Below are positions 1 to 8,540 of a stretch of DNA of 55,892 nucleotides, in pieces. The number at the start of each line of letters is the position of its first letter. The stretch's first letter is position 1. This DNA comes from Glycomyces sp. L485 (GTDB lineage Bacteria > Actinomycetota > Actinomycetes > Mycobacteriales > Micromonosporaceae), in NCBI RefSeq assembly GCF_022548875.1, contig NZ_JAKZEW010000031.1, positions 1 to 55,892 of the forward strand, in the 5' to 3' direction. Under the pieces are notes generated by a model. That model searched no databases and had not been told where the DNA came from. It worked only from the letters and a program-made list of their open reading frames with translations. The position numbers and the translations under genes were made by a program.

Positions 1-1
1 C

Positions 2-79
2 CGCACCGACCCGTTCGCCATCGTCCCCGCCATCACACACCTCCTCCGTCACCGCCAGATCTTCGAACAATCTCCCTGA
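2..79 (+). CDS. C-terminal fragment of an unidentified rightward gene (partial)
   Basis: An open frame enters from the left edge and ends in TGA at 77-79. Its 25 residues end in LLRHRQIFEQSP. The frame has plausible codon use, but the piece is too short to assign to a family. It converges on the minus-strand operon that ends at 421. It could be the tail of a real gene or chance coding; upstream sequence is needed. Confidence 0.3.
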   Translation, partial: RTDPFAIVPAITHLLRHRQIFEQSP

Positions 80-420
80 TTCCGACTGTTCGTCCTATAC
101 TTCAATGATACGGGCCTGACCAGCAGAAATCATCACCCGACAGGGGGAGAAACCCCTCATGTTCGACCCCGGACCGCCTGCCGCCCAACACAACACGAGC
201 AAAACTCACCCACCAACGCCGCCACACGCGCACCCGGCCACCGCAGCGAACCCCGGGAAACCCTCCACCTCCCCGTCGCCGCCGCCCTTGGCGCAGATCG
301 ACCACCCACGAGAATGAAGCCGCCAGCGCCCCCGCGACCATTTCCGGCCTCCCCGGGCGCCGCAAGGTCCATCCGCCACCGGCGTCTCGCGTTCACCAAC
401 CGACGGCCCCGTGCAGTGAG
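80..420. other. Non-coding gap at the left end
   Basis: These 341 bases lie between the stop of the partial rightward frame and the stop of the first leftward glycosyltransferase. The overlapping open frames here are Arg/Gly-rich with no recognisable domain, so I read them as chance frames of GC-rich DNA. A weak 5-bp hairpin (AGGGG/CCCCT, 142-157) and a lone GTTCACC heptamer (391-397) are present. I see no gene or strong terminator. Confidence 0.5.
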
Positions 421-1953
421 CTACCCCCCGCGCGTTCGGGTGTAGACCCCGTCCAGGAGCGCGGCCTGCGACTCCCACGTCCACTCGTGAAGCGGAACGA
501 CGTCGCTGTAGACCTTGCGGTACCGGTCTATGTCGCCGAGGACCTGCCCGACCGCGCGCGCGAAGTCGTCGGTGTCCTCGGCCCGGAAGACCTCGCCCTG
601 GCCGGTCTCGCGGACCTTCGCGGCCATCGTCTTCACGTCCGAGACGACGATCGGCAGCTTGGCGTGCGAGTACTCGAAGAACTTCGTGATGAGCGCGATC
701 TCGTGGTTGAGCCAGTGGTGGATCGGGATGACCCCGATGTCGGCAGCCGACAGGAACGGCACGATCTGCCAGTGCGGCACGTACGGCAGGATGTGGATCC
801 GGTCGGTCACGCCCAGCTCCTCGGCGCGTTCGCCGAGGGCGACCACGTCCGTCCATTCCGGTCTGGACACGATGAACGCCGCATGTACATCCTCAAGAGA
901 CGGCAACGCCTCGACCATCGTCATCAGGCCGCGCCGGGCCATCGGCGCGCCGCTGTAGACCATGAGCGGGGTGTCGGGGCCGATCCCGCACAGCTCGCGC
1001 AGGTCCGGCACCGGGCCGTCGTCGTCGGGCCGATCGCCGAGGTCGGGCACGTTCATCACCACGTCCGGTCGCTCGGTGAGCCCGTGGCGCTCGATGAGCA
1101 TGTCCGCCAGCGTCTCCGAGACGGTGACGACCGCGTCGGCGTAGCGCGCGTACTCGTTCTCGTGGGCGATCTGGGCCGGCTTCCACGCCGGGTGGTCGAT
1201 CCATGACTTGATGCCCGGCAGGTACTCGTGGACGTCCCACACCAGCTTCACGTCGCGTCCGGCGGCGCGGGCCCTGACTGCGGCCCGGGCTCCGACGCCG
1301 AGCATCTGGAAGTCGTTGGCGTGGATCAGGTGCGGCTTCAGCTCGTCGATGACGGGCCCGAAGGCGAGTTCGAGGTCCCACAGGTTCGGGTCGAGTCGGC
1401 GCCAGGCGCGGTCGCCCATGGCGGTCTTCCAGAACCAGATGGCGAGGCGGTCGACCGGACCGGTCATGGTCTTGCGGCGTCTCCGGAGCCGCTCGGTGTG
1501 GGCGCTGCGGACCTGCGCCCACTTCCCGACGAGCTTCACGGCGACGCGCCTGGGCAGCAACGCGAGCTTCCGGGCGAAGGTGACGGCCCGACTCTGGTGG
1601 CGGGCGTCGATCGCCTGACGGGCCTTGAGGTGTCCGATCTCGGCGCGCCACGCCTGGAGCTGGCGCTTGCGGTAGGCCTCGAACGGCCCGAACGGGTAGG
1701 CGATCGGGTCGCGGAGCCAGTGGGTGCGCAGTTCGTGGCGGCGCCGACCGAGTCCCTTACGGACCTGGATGAGGCGGACCTCTGCGTCTCCGAGACGCCA
1801 GGAATGGGCCTCGCCGTCGGGCGAGCGTCCGACTAGGACTACGTTCCAGCCGGCCGCAGCGGCGGACTCCGCCTGCTTCTGGACGCGGGAGTCGCCGTTG
1901 ACCCCGTTCTGCACCAGCATGACCACCGTGCCGCGATGCTGCGCTGAGCCCAT
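421..1953 (-). CDS. Glycosyltransferase, GT4-type, GT-B fold (paralogue of 3065-4594)
   Basis: This is a predicted cytoplasmic GT-B glycosyltransferase of 510 residues. The N-terminus carries MLVQNGVNGDSRVQKQAE, a typical start of the donor/acceptor Rossmann half. The C-terminal half has the GT4-like pattern (VYSGAPMARRG, then HEIALITKFFEYSHAKLPIV with the conserved Glu/Phe region). The start at 1953 is preferred over the ATG at 2001 because it aligns with the start of its paralogue and has AAGGAGAGG upstream, though the spacing is rather long at 10 nt. It is the last gene of the leftward operon and lies about 50 bp after the neighbouring transferase. Donor and acceptor cannot be read from sequence. 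Context points to wall polysaccharide assembly. Confidence 0.85.
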   Translation of the reverse strand: MGSAQHRGTVVMLVQNGVNGDSRVQKQAESAAAAGWNVVLVGRSPDGEAHSWRLGDAEVRLIQVRKGLGRRRHELRTHWLRDPIAYPFGPFEAYRKRQLQAWRAEIGHLKARQAIDARHQSRAVTFARKLALLPRRVAVKLVGKWAQVRSAHTERLRRRRKTMTGPVDRLAIWFWKTAMGDRAWRRLDPNLWDLELAFGPVIDELKPHLIHANDFQMLGVGARAAVRARAAGRDVKLVWDVHEYLPGIKSWIDHPAWKPAQIAHENEYARYADAVVTVSETLADMLIERHGLTERPDVVMNVPDLGDRPDDDGPVPDLRELCGIGPDTPLMVYSGAPMARRGLMTMVEALPSLEDVHAAFIVSRPEWTDVVALGERAEELGVTDRIHILPYVPHWQIVPFLSAADIGVIPIHHWLNHEIALITKFFEYSHAKLPIVVSDVKTMAAKVRETGQGEVFRAEDTDDFARAVGQVLGDIDRYRKVYSDVVPLHEWTWESQAALLDGVYTRTRGG

Positions 1954-2006
1954 GTCGGAATGGCCTCTCCTTCTCGGGTTGTCGCCTCCGAACCAACGCA
2001 CTGACG

Positions 2007-3038
2007 CTACTCAGGCTCAGTGAATTCGCGGCGAACACCTGTCCATCGCCGCGTTAACCCGAGGAACGTCTGCAGTCTCTCGGCACTCCATCGGCCATCA
2101 TGGACCATCCTGGCGAACTGGAGCGATTCGGAACCGAGCCGACGGGTGCCCGCGGGGTCGCCGATCAGCATCTCCAGTCGCTCCGAGAGCGTATCGGGCT
2201 CGATACCGACAACCGGTGGCACCACGCTCATCCGCTCGACATTGGAAGGGTGCATGTACGCCATGACGGGCTTGCCCGCGGCCATCGCTTCACAGGCGAA
2301 GGCGCTGTATGTGCCGATGCCGATCTGCTCGACGACGATGTCGGCGTCGTGGATGGATCGACGCATCTGGTCACTCGGCACGCCCTCTACGAGTCGGAAC
2401 TCGATCACCCTGCGTTCATGGAGCCGCTCAAGGACAGGAACTATGTGGGCCGAGCCCTTCGTCCAGCGTTTCGAGGGCGCATGGACGACAACCGGGCGGC
2501 GCCGTTCCATGACCGGACGGTCGCAGTACCAGTAATCCACGTCGACCGTGAGCGGGAGCCACTTCGCGCCCGGCAGATCGTCCAGCAGATCGGGAGTCGT
2601 CACGAACAACGGCAGCTCGGCTTCGGCGGCGACGGCCCGGTTGCGGGCCGACTTGCGTCTCAGGATGGCCGCGACATCGTCGGGGACATAGCGGTACAGC
2701 GAGAATTCGTACTTGTCGAGATGACCGTCGGCGTCGCGGACCTCGCTGCCGTGTCCGAGCAGCGCGATCCGTAGCCCATCGCGCTTGCCGGCTCGACGTG
2801 CCGCCTTGCGGATTCGTTGCGCGCCTTCCTCGTCGGAGCAGACGACCGCCGCCGCCGCGTCGAGTTCCCGCAGTGCGGTCAGTAGCGCTGTCAGGTCGCA
2901 TCGGCGCCGATCCGCCAGAACAGCCAGCAGCGGTGTATCAGCGGGCACGCCGCAGCGCCGCGGCGCTGACACCGGCCACCGCCTGCTCGCGGCGGAGCGA
3001 CCGCCGAAATCGAAGAGACCCACTCGAACCTCTGCCAC
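2007..3038 (-). CDS. GT-B glycosyltransferase-like protein
   Basis: The 343-residue product has a C-terminal GT4-like half: VHAPSKRWTKGSAHI is the usual HAPS...KG nucleotide-sugar loop, and EQIGIGTYSAFACEAMAAGKPVMAY is the E-x7-E type donor region (shown here only to mark its position, about residues 235-259). The N-terminal half is shorter and more divergent than in its two flanking relatives, so acceptor recognition is unclear. The GTG at 3038 has no clear ribosome binding site, and a start further inside is possible. It lies between two paralogous transferases in the same orientation with a 26-bp gap upstream, so co-transcription is likely. Confidence 0.75.
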   Translation of the reverse strand: MAEVRVGLFDFGGRSAASRRWPVSAPRRCGVPADTPLLAVLADRRRCDLTALLTALRELDAAAAVVCSDEEGAQRIRKAARRAGKRDGLRIALLGHGSEVRDADGHLDKYEFSLYRYVPDDVAAILRRKSARNRAVAAEAELPLFVTTPDLLDDLPGAKWLPLTVDVDYWYCDRPVMERRRPVVVHAPSKRWTKGSAHIVPVLERLHERRVIEFRLVEGVPSDQMRRSIHDADIVVEQIGIGTYSAFACEAMAAGKPVMAYMHPSNVERMSVVPPVVGIEPDTLSERLEMLIGDPAGTRRLGSESLQFARMVHDGRWSAERLQTFLGLTRRWTGVRREFTEPE

Positions 3039-3064
3039 AATCGCAGTTCAAACGGAGAACATCG

Positions 3065-4594
3065 TCAACTCTGCCCGTCAAGCAGACGGCGGTAGACGCT
3101 GTGCAGCCGGTCGGCCTGGGCGCGCCAAGTCCACTCGTCGAGCAGGCCCGCCTCGTAGACCGAGCGGTATGCCTTGGGATCCCCCAGGATCGCTTTGGCG
3201 GCGCGCGCCAGATCCTCGGGATCCTCGGCCCGGCACACCTCACCCTGCCTGGTCGCGCGGACCATCCCGCCCATGGCCTCGACGTCGGTGACCACGATCG
3301 GCAGCCGTGCATGGGAGTACTCGAAGAACTTCGTGATGAGCGCGATCTCATGGTTCATATAGTGGTGCAGCGGGATCACTCCGATGTCCGCGCTCGACAG
3401 GAACGGCACCACCTGCCCGTGCGGCACGTAGGGAATCACGTGCAGACGGTCGGCGACGCCCAGTTCCTGAGCCTGGGCGACCAGTTCCTTCGGGAACTTG
3501 GACTCGGGCTTGCCGACCACGAGCGCGCAATGCACCCCGTCGAGGTAGGGAAGCGCGGCGACCATGTCGGCCAGACCACGCTGCGGGGCCGCGGCGCCGC
3601 TGTAGACCATGAGCGGCACCTCGGGCGACAAACCGCAGCTCGCCCGCAGATCGGGCACGTTCTCCTCCTCCCCTTGACAACCGTCGGCATCGGGTACGTT
3701 CATCACGACGGTCGGGAGCTCGGCGAGGCCGTGCCGCTCCCGCAGGAGTTCGGCAACCGATTCAGAGACCGTGGTCACCGCATCGGCGTAAGAGGCGTAC
3801 TCCAACTCATGAGCGACCTGAGCCGGATGCCATCGGGGATTCTTGACCCACGGCTTCATCCCGGGCAGATACTCATGGGCATCCCACACGAGCTTGACGT
3901 TCCGGCCCCGAGCACGCTGCCGCATCACGGCCCGGGCTCCCACCCCGAGCATCTGGAAGTCGTTGGCGTGGATCAAGTCCGGTTCCAGAGCGTCGATGAC
4001 CTTGCCGAAGGCGATCTCGAGCTCCCACAGTCCCGGGTCGAAACGCCGCCAAACTCGGTGGCCCATCGTTCGCGCCCAGAACCGGTTGGTGAACCGGTCG
4101 AGGACCGAGTCCATCTCGCTACGACCGTCCCTGAGCCGGTCGCTTTGGCGAATCCGCAGTCGAATCCACTTGCCGGCGATCTTGACCGCGACTCTCCTCG
4201 GCAGGAGCGCGAGCTTGCGAACGGCGCGGGCCAGCGCATTCTGATCACGACCCTCAAGTGCCTGTCGAGCCTTGATCTCCGCGATCGAGGCGTGCCAAGC
4301 GCGGCGCTGGCGCTCGCGTTGGTTCCGGCGCGGCCCTGGCGAGTACGCGAGCGGGGCGCGCAGCCACCCGCCGCGGACCTCGTACGGCTGGCGCGTCGCC
4401 TTCACCGGCAACAGCCGCACCTGTGCTCCGCCGAGCGCCCATCGCTCCTCGCCGCGGCGTCGGGAGCGTCCGAGCAGGACCACGTCCCATCCGGCGTCGG
4501 CTGCCGACTCGGCCTGCTTCTGGACCCGGGAGTCGCCGACCACTCCGTTCTGGACCAACATGACTATGCGTTCGCCGCGTCGCCCCCGTGCCAT
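3065..4594 (-). CDS. Glycosyltransferase, GT4-type, GT-B fold (paralogue of 421-1953)
   Basis: The 509-residue protein is clearly homologous over its full length to the product of 421-1953. Shared blocks include MLVQNGV-GDSRVQKQAESA, DLIHANDFQMLGVGARA, VWDAHEYLPG and HEIALITKFFEYSHARLPIV. Both also share a basic middle segment (LALLPRRVAVKIAGKW). The ATG at 4594 follows the dehydrogenase stop by 13 bp, which supports a single transcript. The pair probably arose by duplication and now adds two different sugars, or the same sugar at two positions, of one repeat unit. This is inferred; the sequence does not give the donor. Confidence 0.85.
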   Translation of the reverse strand: MARGRRGERIVMLVQNGVVGDSRVQKQAESAADAGWDVVLLGRSRRRGEERWALGGAQVRLLPVKATRQPYEVRGGWLRAPLAYSPGPRRNQRERQRRAWHASIAEIKARQALEGRDQNALARAVRKLALLPRRVAVKIAGKWIRLRIRQSDRLRDGRSEMDSVLDRFTNRFWARTMGHRVWRRFDPGLWELEIAFGKVIDALEPDLIHANDFQMLGVGARAVMRQRARGRNVKLVWDAHEYLPGMKPWVKNPRWHPAQVAHELEYASYADAVTTVSESVAELLRERHGLAELPTVVMNVPDADGCQGEEENVPDLRASCGLSPEVPLMVYSGAAAPQRGLADMVAALPYLDGVHCALVVGKPESKFPKELVAQAQELGVADRLHVIPYVPHGQVVPFLSSADIGVIPLHHYMNHEIALITKFFEYSHARLPIVVTDVEAMGGMVRATRQGEVCRAEDPEDLARAAKAILGDPKAYRSVYEAGLLDEWTWRAQADRLHSVYRRLLDGQS

Positions 4595-4607
4595 CTGCCC
4601 ACGGCCC

Positions 4608-5891
4608 CTACGCGCCGATGACGATGTGTCGGCGCCCGGCCCAGGCCTCCGGCCTGGTGACGCGTCGGCCGTCGAGGAGAACCCTGACGTCGGGCAGGTC
4701 GGCGGGGCCGAGGCTCCGGTACTCGTCGTGGTCGGCCTGGACGATGGCGGCGGTGACGGTCTCGCCTCGGTGGGGCCTGAACCCTTCGGCTTGGAGTTCG
4801 GCGGCGGTGTACATGGGGTCGGCCACGTACGGGTTGGCGCCCTTGGCCCTGAGCGAATCGACGAGCCCGAAGACGCCGGAGAAGGCGGTCTCCTTGACGC
4901 CGCCGCGGTAGGCGGCGCCGAGGACGAGGACGTTCGCGCCGTCCAGGTCGCCGTAGGCGGCGGCGAGGACGTCGACGGCGTAGGCGGGCATCTCGGCGTT
5001 GGCCTCTCGGGCGGTGCGCACGATGGAGGCTTCGGGGTCGTTCCACAGGTACATCTGCGGGTAGATCGGGATGCAGTGGCCGCCGACTGCGATGCCGGGC
5101 CGGTGGATGTGACTGTACGGCTGGGTGTTGCAGGCCTCGATGACCTTCATGACGTCGATGCCCTTGGCGTCGGCGAAGCGCGCGAACTGGTTGGCGAGGC
5201 CGATGTTGACGTCGCGGTAGGTGGTCTCGGCGAGCTTGGCGAGTTCGGCGGCCTCGGCGGATCCGAGGTCCCATACGCCGTTGGGCCGGTCGAGGTCGTC
5301 GCGGTCGTCGAAGTCGAGGACCGCTGAGTAGAAGCGGACGCCGGCCTCCGCCGATGCCCGGTCGACGCCGCCGACGAGCTTGGGGTAGCGGCGCAGGTCG
5401 GCGAAGACGCGGCCGGTGAGGACGCGTTCGGGGCTGAAGACGAGGTGGAAGTCCTCGCCGACGGTGAGTCCGGAACCCTGTTCGAGCATGGGCGCCCAGC
5501 GTTCGCGGGTGGCGCCGACCGGGAGGGTCGTCTCGTAGGAGACGACCGTGCCCGGCCGGAGGCCGGCGGCGATGGATTCGGTGGCGTCGTCCATCCAGCC
5601 GAAGTCGGGGACGCCTTCGGCGTCCACGAACAGGGGCACGACGACGACTACGGCCTCGGATTCGCGCACGGCGGCGGCGGTGTCGGTGGTGGCCCGCAGG
5701 CGCCGGGCCGTGACGGCGTCTTTGAGCCGCTCGGCCAGGAGGTGCTCGCCGGGGAAGGGTTCGGCGCCGTCGTTGACGGCGTCGACGACGCGCTTGTTGA
5801 CGTCGGCGCCGATGACTTCGTGGCCTTTGGAGGCGAACTGGACGGCGAGCGGCAGCCCGATCTTGCCCAGTGCGACGACACAGACTCTCAT
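4608..5891 (-). CDS. Nucleotide-sugar dehydrogenase (WecC/WbpA-type, UDP-HexNAc 6-dehydrogenase-like)
   Basis: This NAD-dependent enzyme oxidises C6 of a UDP-hexose or UDP-HexNAc to the uronic acid. The 427-residue protein opens with a Rossmann motif (VALGKIGLPLA, with GKIG in place of the usual GYIG). It has the catalytic Cys in VGGHCIPIYP at about residue 267 and the conserved LAETTYRDVNIGLANQFA helix. The start has a purine-rich GAGAGAGAA site upstream. It lies in the same operon as a Gfo/Idh/MocA oxidoreductase and a DegT aminotransferase, which favours UDP-GlcNAc (WbpA role) over UDP-glucose. Substrate is inferred from context only. Two more dehydrogenases of this superfamily lie at 40338 and 54371. 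Confidence 0.85.
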   Translation of the reverse strand: MRVCVVALGKIGLPLAVQFASKGHEVIGADVNKRVVDAVNDGAEPFPGEHLLAERLKDAVTARRLRATTDTAAAVRESEAVVVVVPLFVDAEGVPDFGWMDDATESIAAGLRPGTVVSYETTLPVGATRERWAPMLEQGSGLTVGEDFHLVFSPERVLTGRVFADLRRYPKLVGGVDRASAEAGVRFYSAVLDFDDRDDLDRPNGVWDLGSAEAAELAKLAETTYRDVNIGLANQFARFADAKGIDVMKVIEACNTQPYSHIHRPGIAVGGHCIPIYPQMYLWNDPEASIVRTAREANAEMPAYAVDVLAAAYGDLDGANVLVLGAAYRGGVKETAFSGVFGLVDSLRAKGANPYVADPMYTAAELQAEGFRPHRGETVTAAIVQADHDEYRSLGPADLPDVRVLLDGRRVTRPEAWAGRRHIVIGA

Positions 5892-5940
5892 TGCATTCTC
5901 TCTCTACCGATTGGGACGGCAAGGATGTTCATCGCCGCAT

Positions 5941-7530
5941 TCACTTCTTGCGCGACGGGCGGAGCAGTCGCGCGAGTCCGCGCCGGGTGGCCCTCTCACT
6001 CACGCGGACGGCGAGCGCCCGCTTGTCGCCCCATTCGACGGACACGCCGCGGGGGAGGCCCTGTCGCTGGACGCGGTCGTGCGGGGATTTGAGCGGCAGG
6101 TCGTAGACGAAGTCGCCGAGCTCGATGTAGCCGCGCAGCGACCACCGGCCCGGCGCCTTCGCGGCGAGCTCCGCGCATGGCATGCGCGCGATGACCACGG
6201 TCTCGTCTCCGGCGGGCTCGCACACCACATCGGCCTCGATCTGCGGGCCGGCGCCCTCGTCGGCAGGCCGGGCGGTGCGTTTGCGGGGGCTCTTGTCGCC
6301 CTTGAGGCGGACGAGGCCGACCTTGACCGCTTCGGCGTCGATGCCTTCGACGGGGAGGCTGAAGGAGTACTCGATGGCGTACTCGTCGCGTCCTGCGCCG
6401 GTCCACACGAAGCGGCGGGGCTCCACGCCGCGGGCGAAGCGGACGGTGACCTTGTCGCCCAGCAGCTCGAAGGTCTCGTCGTCGAGTTTGGCGGCGTCGT
6501 CGCGGAAGCCGGGGTAGCGGGCGAAGGCGCGGCCGGACTCGACGGTGAACCCGACGGGCTCGACGAACTCGATGGCCTCGATCAGCCGCGGGATGTCGCG
6601 GGCCTGGGCGAGGGCGAGGCGGACCCGCTTCTGGACCGGGAGGCGGCGGCGCATCTCGTCGGTGAGGTGGGCGTCGGCCAGGTCGGCGACGCCGTCGCAG
6701 ATCTCGCGCCGTCCGGCCCCGTCGAGCACGACGAAGCCCTCCTGGAGGAGAATCCACTGCTCGTAGGCGAAGGTGCGGTACAGCAGAGCATCCCTTTCGG
6801 GACCCGGCTCGTACAGGCGGCAGATCGTGTCGACGATGCGCCTGATGGCGAACAGCCGCTCGCTCAGCTTGGAGCTGTAGGTGACGTTGAGGGCGTTCTC
6901 TCGCTCGACGGTGTAGTAGTACTCGTAGTCGGCGAGGTTGGAGACCTTGCGGGCGTTCGCCATCGCCTCGATGGTGAACGGCACGTCGCTGTAGACCGAG
7001 ACGTCCTCGCAGAAACGCAGGTTCAGGCGTTCGACCAGGTCGCGACGGAACAGCTTCGTGTTCGACAGCGCCCACACGAGTTTCGAGCGCGGGAACGGCA
7101 CGTCGGTGCCGGGCTGCTCGAACGCGGTCTTGGGGGCGCGGCGGCCGCCGACGCCCACCATGAGGCCCATGACGACATCCGAGGAGTGCTCGTCGGCGCA
7201 GTTCACCATGCGCTCCAAGGCCTCGGGGCCGAGGTGGTCGTCGGAGCCGAGGAAGAACACGTAGCGGCCGGTGGCGAGTTCGAGAGCGACGTTGCTGGGG
7301 TTGGCCGGGCCGCCGGAGTTGACCTGGTGAACGACCTTGACCGTCTCGGGGTGGGCCTCGGCGAAGCGGTCGAGTTCGGCGCCGCTGGTGTCGGTGGAGC
7401 CGTCGTCGACGGCGATGAGCTCGATCCGGTCGACCCCGAGCGTCTGTTCCAGGACCGATTCGACACAGCGGGTGACGTACGGCATCGTGTTGTAGACGGC
7501 GGTGACGACCGTGACGTCGGGCGCGTTCAT
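5941..7530 (-). CDS. GT2 glycosyltransferase resembling TarS (polyribitol-phosphate glycosyltransferase)
   Basis: The N-terminal GT2 domain (about residues 1-240) has VVTAVYNTMPYV, AVDDGSTD, NSGGPANPSNVAL and FFLGSDDHLGPEAL. These follow the order seen in Staphylococcus TarS: NSGGP..P.NVAL, then SDD, then a downstream segment with SKLVWALSNTKLFRRDLV. About 290 further residues form an accessory C-terminal part with a beta-rich look, ending in a basic tail (RRGLARLLRPSRKK). TarS adds beta-GlcNAc to ribitol-phosphate teichoic acid, so a wall-teichoic-acid decorating role is proposed. The similarity is from memory of the family and not from an alignment. Its ATG overlaps the upstream stop as ATGA. 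Confidence 0.75.
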   Translation of the reverse strand: MNAPDVTVVTAVYNTMPYVTRCVESVLEQTLGVDRIELIAVDDGSTDTSGAELDRFAEAHPETVKVVHQVNSGGPANPSNVALELATGRYVFFLGSDDHLGPEALERMVNCADEHSSDVVMGLMVGVGGRRAPKTAFEQPGTDVPFPRSKLVWALSNTKLFRRDLVERLNLRFCEDVSVYSDVPFTIEAMANARKVSNLADYEYYYTVERENALNVTYSSKLSERLFAIRRIVDTICRLYEPGPERDALLYRTFAYEQWILLQEGFVVLDGAGRREICDGVADLADAHLTDEMRRRLPVQKRVRLALAQARDIPRLIEAIEFVEPVGFTVESGRAFARYPGFRDDAAKLDDETFELLGDKVTVRFARGVEPRRFVWTGAGRDEYAIEYSFSLPVEGIDAEAVKVGLVRLKGDKSPRKRTARPADEGAGPQIEADVVCEPAGDETVVIARMPCAELAAKAPGRWSLRGYIELGDFVYDLPLKSPHDRVQRQGLPRGVSVEWGDKRALAVRVSERATRRGLARLLRPSRKK

Positions 7531-8540
7531 GAGAGTGCTCCGGCGCCGTCGAGCTCGACGGTCTCACCGCGTTCGGCCGACCGCAGCATCATCTCCGAGA
7601 TCTCGACCGTGGCACGTCCCTGGGCGAGGTCGACGATGTCGCTGTCGAGGCCGAGCATCGCGTCGCGGAATTGCTCGTGCTCGACCTGGAGGGGCTCGCG
7701 CTTGCGGATCGCGTACCGAATCATGTCCCCTTCGGACACGCCTCGGAACGCGCGCAGGGCCTCCCACTCGGTGTTCTCGACGCCGTTGGCGTAGAAGGTG
7801 AGGTCGGCGGTGAGGGTGTCGGCGATGAAGCAGCCGCGGTCGCCGGTGACGACGGCGGTGCGCTCCTTGAACGGACTCAACCAGTTCACCGAGTGGTTCG
7901 CGATCGCCCCGCCGGTGAGGCTCCCGACCGCCGAGAGCAGGTCCTCGTGGATGCGGCCCGAACGCGAGACTGTGCGAGCGGTGATCGACCGGTACGACTG
8001 GCCGGTGACCCAGCAGGTCAGGTCGATGTCGTGGGTGGCGAGGTCCTTGACGACGCCGACGTCGGCGATGCGGTGCGGGAACGGTCCCTGACGCCGCGTC
8101 ACGACCTGGAGGATCTCCCCGAGCTCCCCCGCTTCGAGGCGGGAGCGGAGATTCGTGATGGCGGGGTTGAACCGTTCGATGTGGCCGACGCCGGCTACCA
8201 GGCCGCGGGAGGCGAAGGCCTCGGCGAGGCGGCGGGCGGCCCCGGAAGTGTGTGCCAGCGGCTTCTCGATGAGCGCGGAGACTCCCGCCTCGGCCAGCGC
8301 CAGGCCGACCGTCTCGTGCTCGGCGGTGGGGCAGGCGACGACCGCGTAGTCGAGCTCGAGCTCGACGAGCTGCTCGATGGTGTCGACCAGGGGGACGTCC
8401 GCTGGGACGGCCCGCTTGTCGGCGACGGGGTCGACGACCCCGACCAGTTCGACGCCGTCGAGGCCGTGGAGGACCCGGGCGTGGTTGCGGCCCATGGCTC
8501 CCAGGCCGATCAGGCCGACGCGCAACTGCTGTCGGTTCAC
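7527..8540 (-). CDS. Gfo/Idh/MocA-family oxidoreductase (WbpB/WlbA-like)
   Basis: This NAD(P)-dependent sugar oxidoreductase has 337 residues. It starts with GLIGLGAMGRNHARVL (Rossmann fold) and has the EKPLA signature at about residue 105 and HDIDLTCWVTG further on. In O-antigen pathways WbpB/WlbA oxidises C3 of UDP-GlcNAc-uronic acid. The presence of a dehydrogenase and a DegT aminotransferase in the same operon supports that role. The GTG at 8540 overlaps the aminotransferase stop (GTGA) and fixes the start; the open frame upstream of it is low-complexity shadow of that gene. A different sugar C3 or C4 oxidation is possible. Confidence 0.82.
   Translation of the reverse strand: MNRQQLRVGLIGLGAMGRNHARVLHGLDGVELVGVVDPVADKRAVPADVPLVDTIEQLVELELDYAVVACPTAEHETVGLALAEAGVSALIEKPLAHTSGAARRLAEAFASRGLVAGVGHIERFNPAITNLRSRLEAGELGEILQVVTRRQGPFPHRIADVGVVKDLATHDIDLTCWVTGQSYRSITARTVSRSGRIHEDLLSAVGSLTGGAIANHSVNWLSPFKERTAVVTGDRGCFIADTLTADLTFYANGVENTEWEALRAFRGVSEGDMIRYAIRKREPLQVEHEQFRDAMLGLDSDIVDLAQGRATVEISEMMLRSAERGETVELDGAGALS

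Noticed and set aside
391-397. Single GTTCACC heptamer as a PHO box
   Set aside because: No second unit occurs 11 nt away on either side, and it lies at the 3' end of the operon.
102-856. Several overlapping minus-strand open frames at the left end
   Set aside because: They are Arg/Gly/Pro-rich with no domain and lie in alternative frames of non-coding DNA or of the first glycosyltransferase gene.
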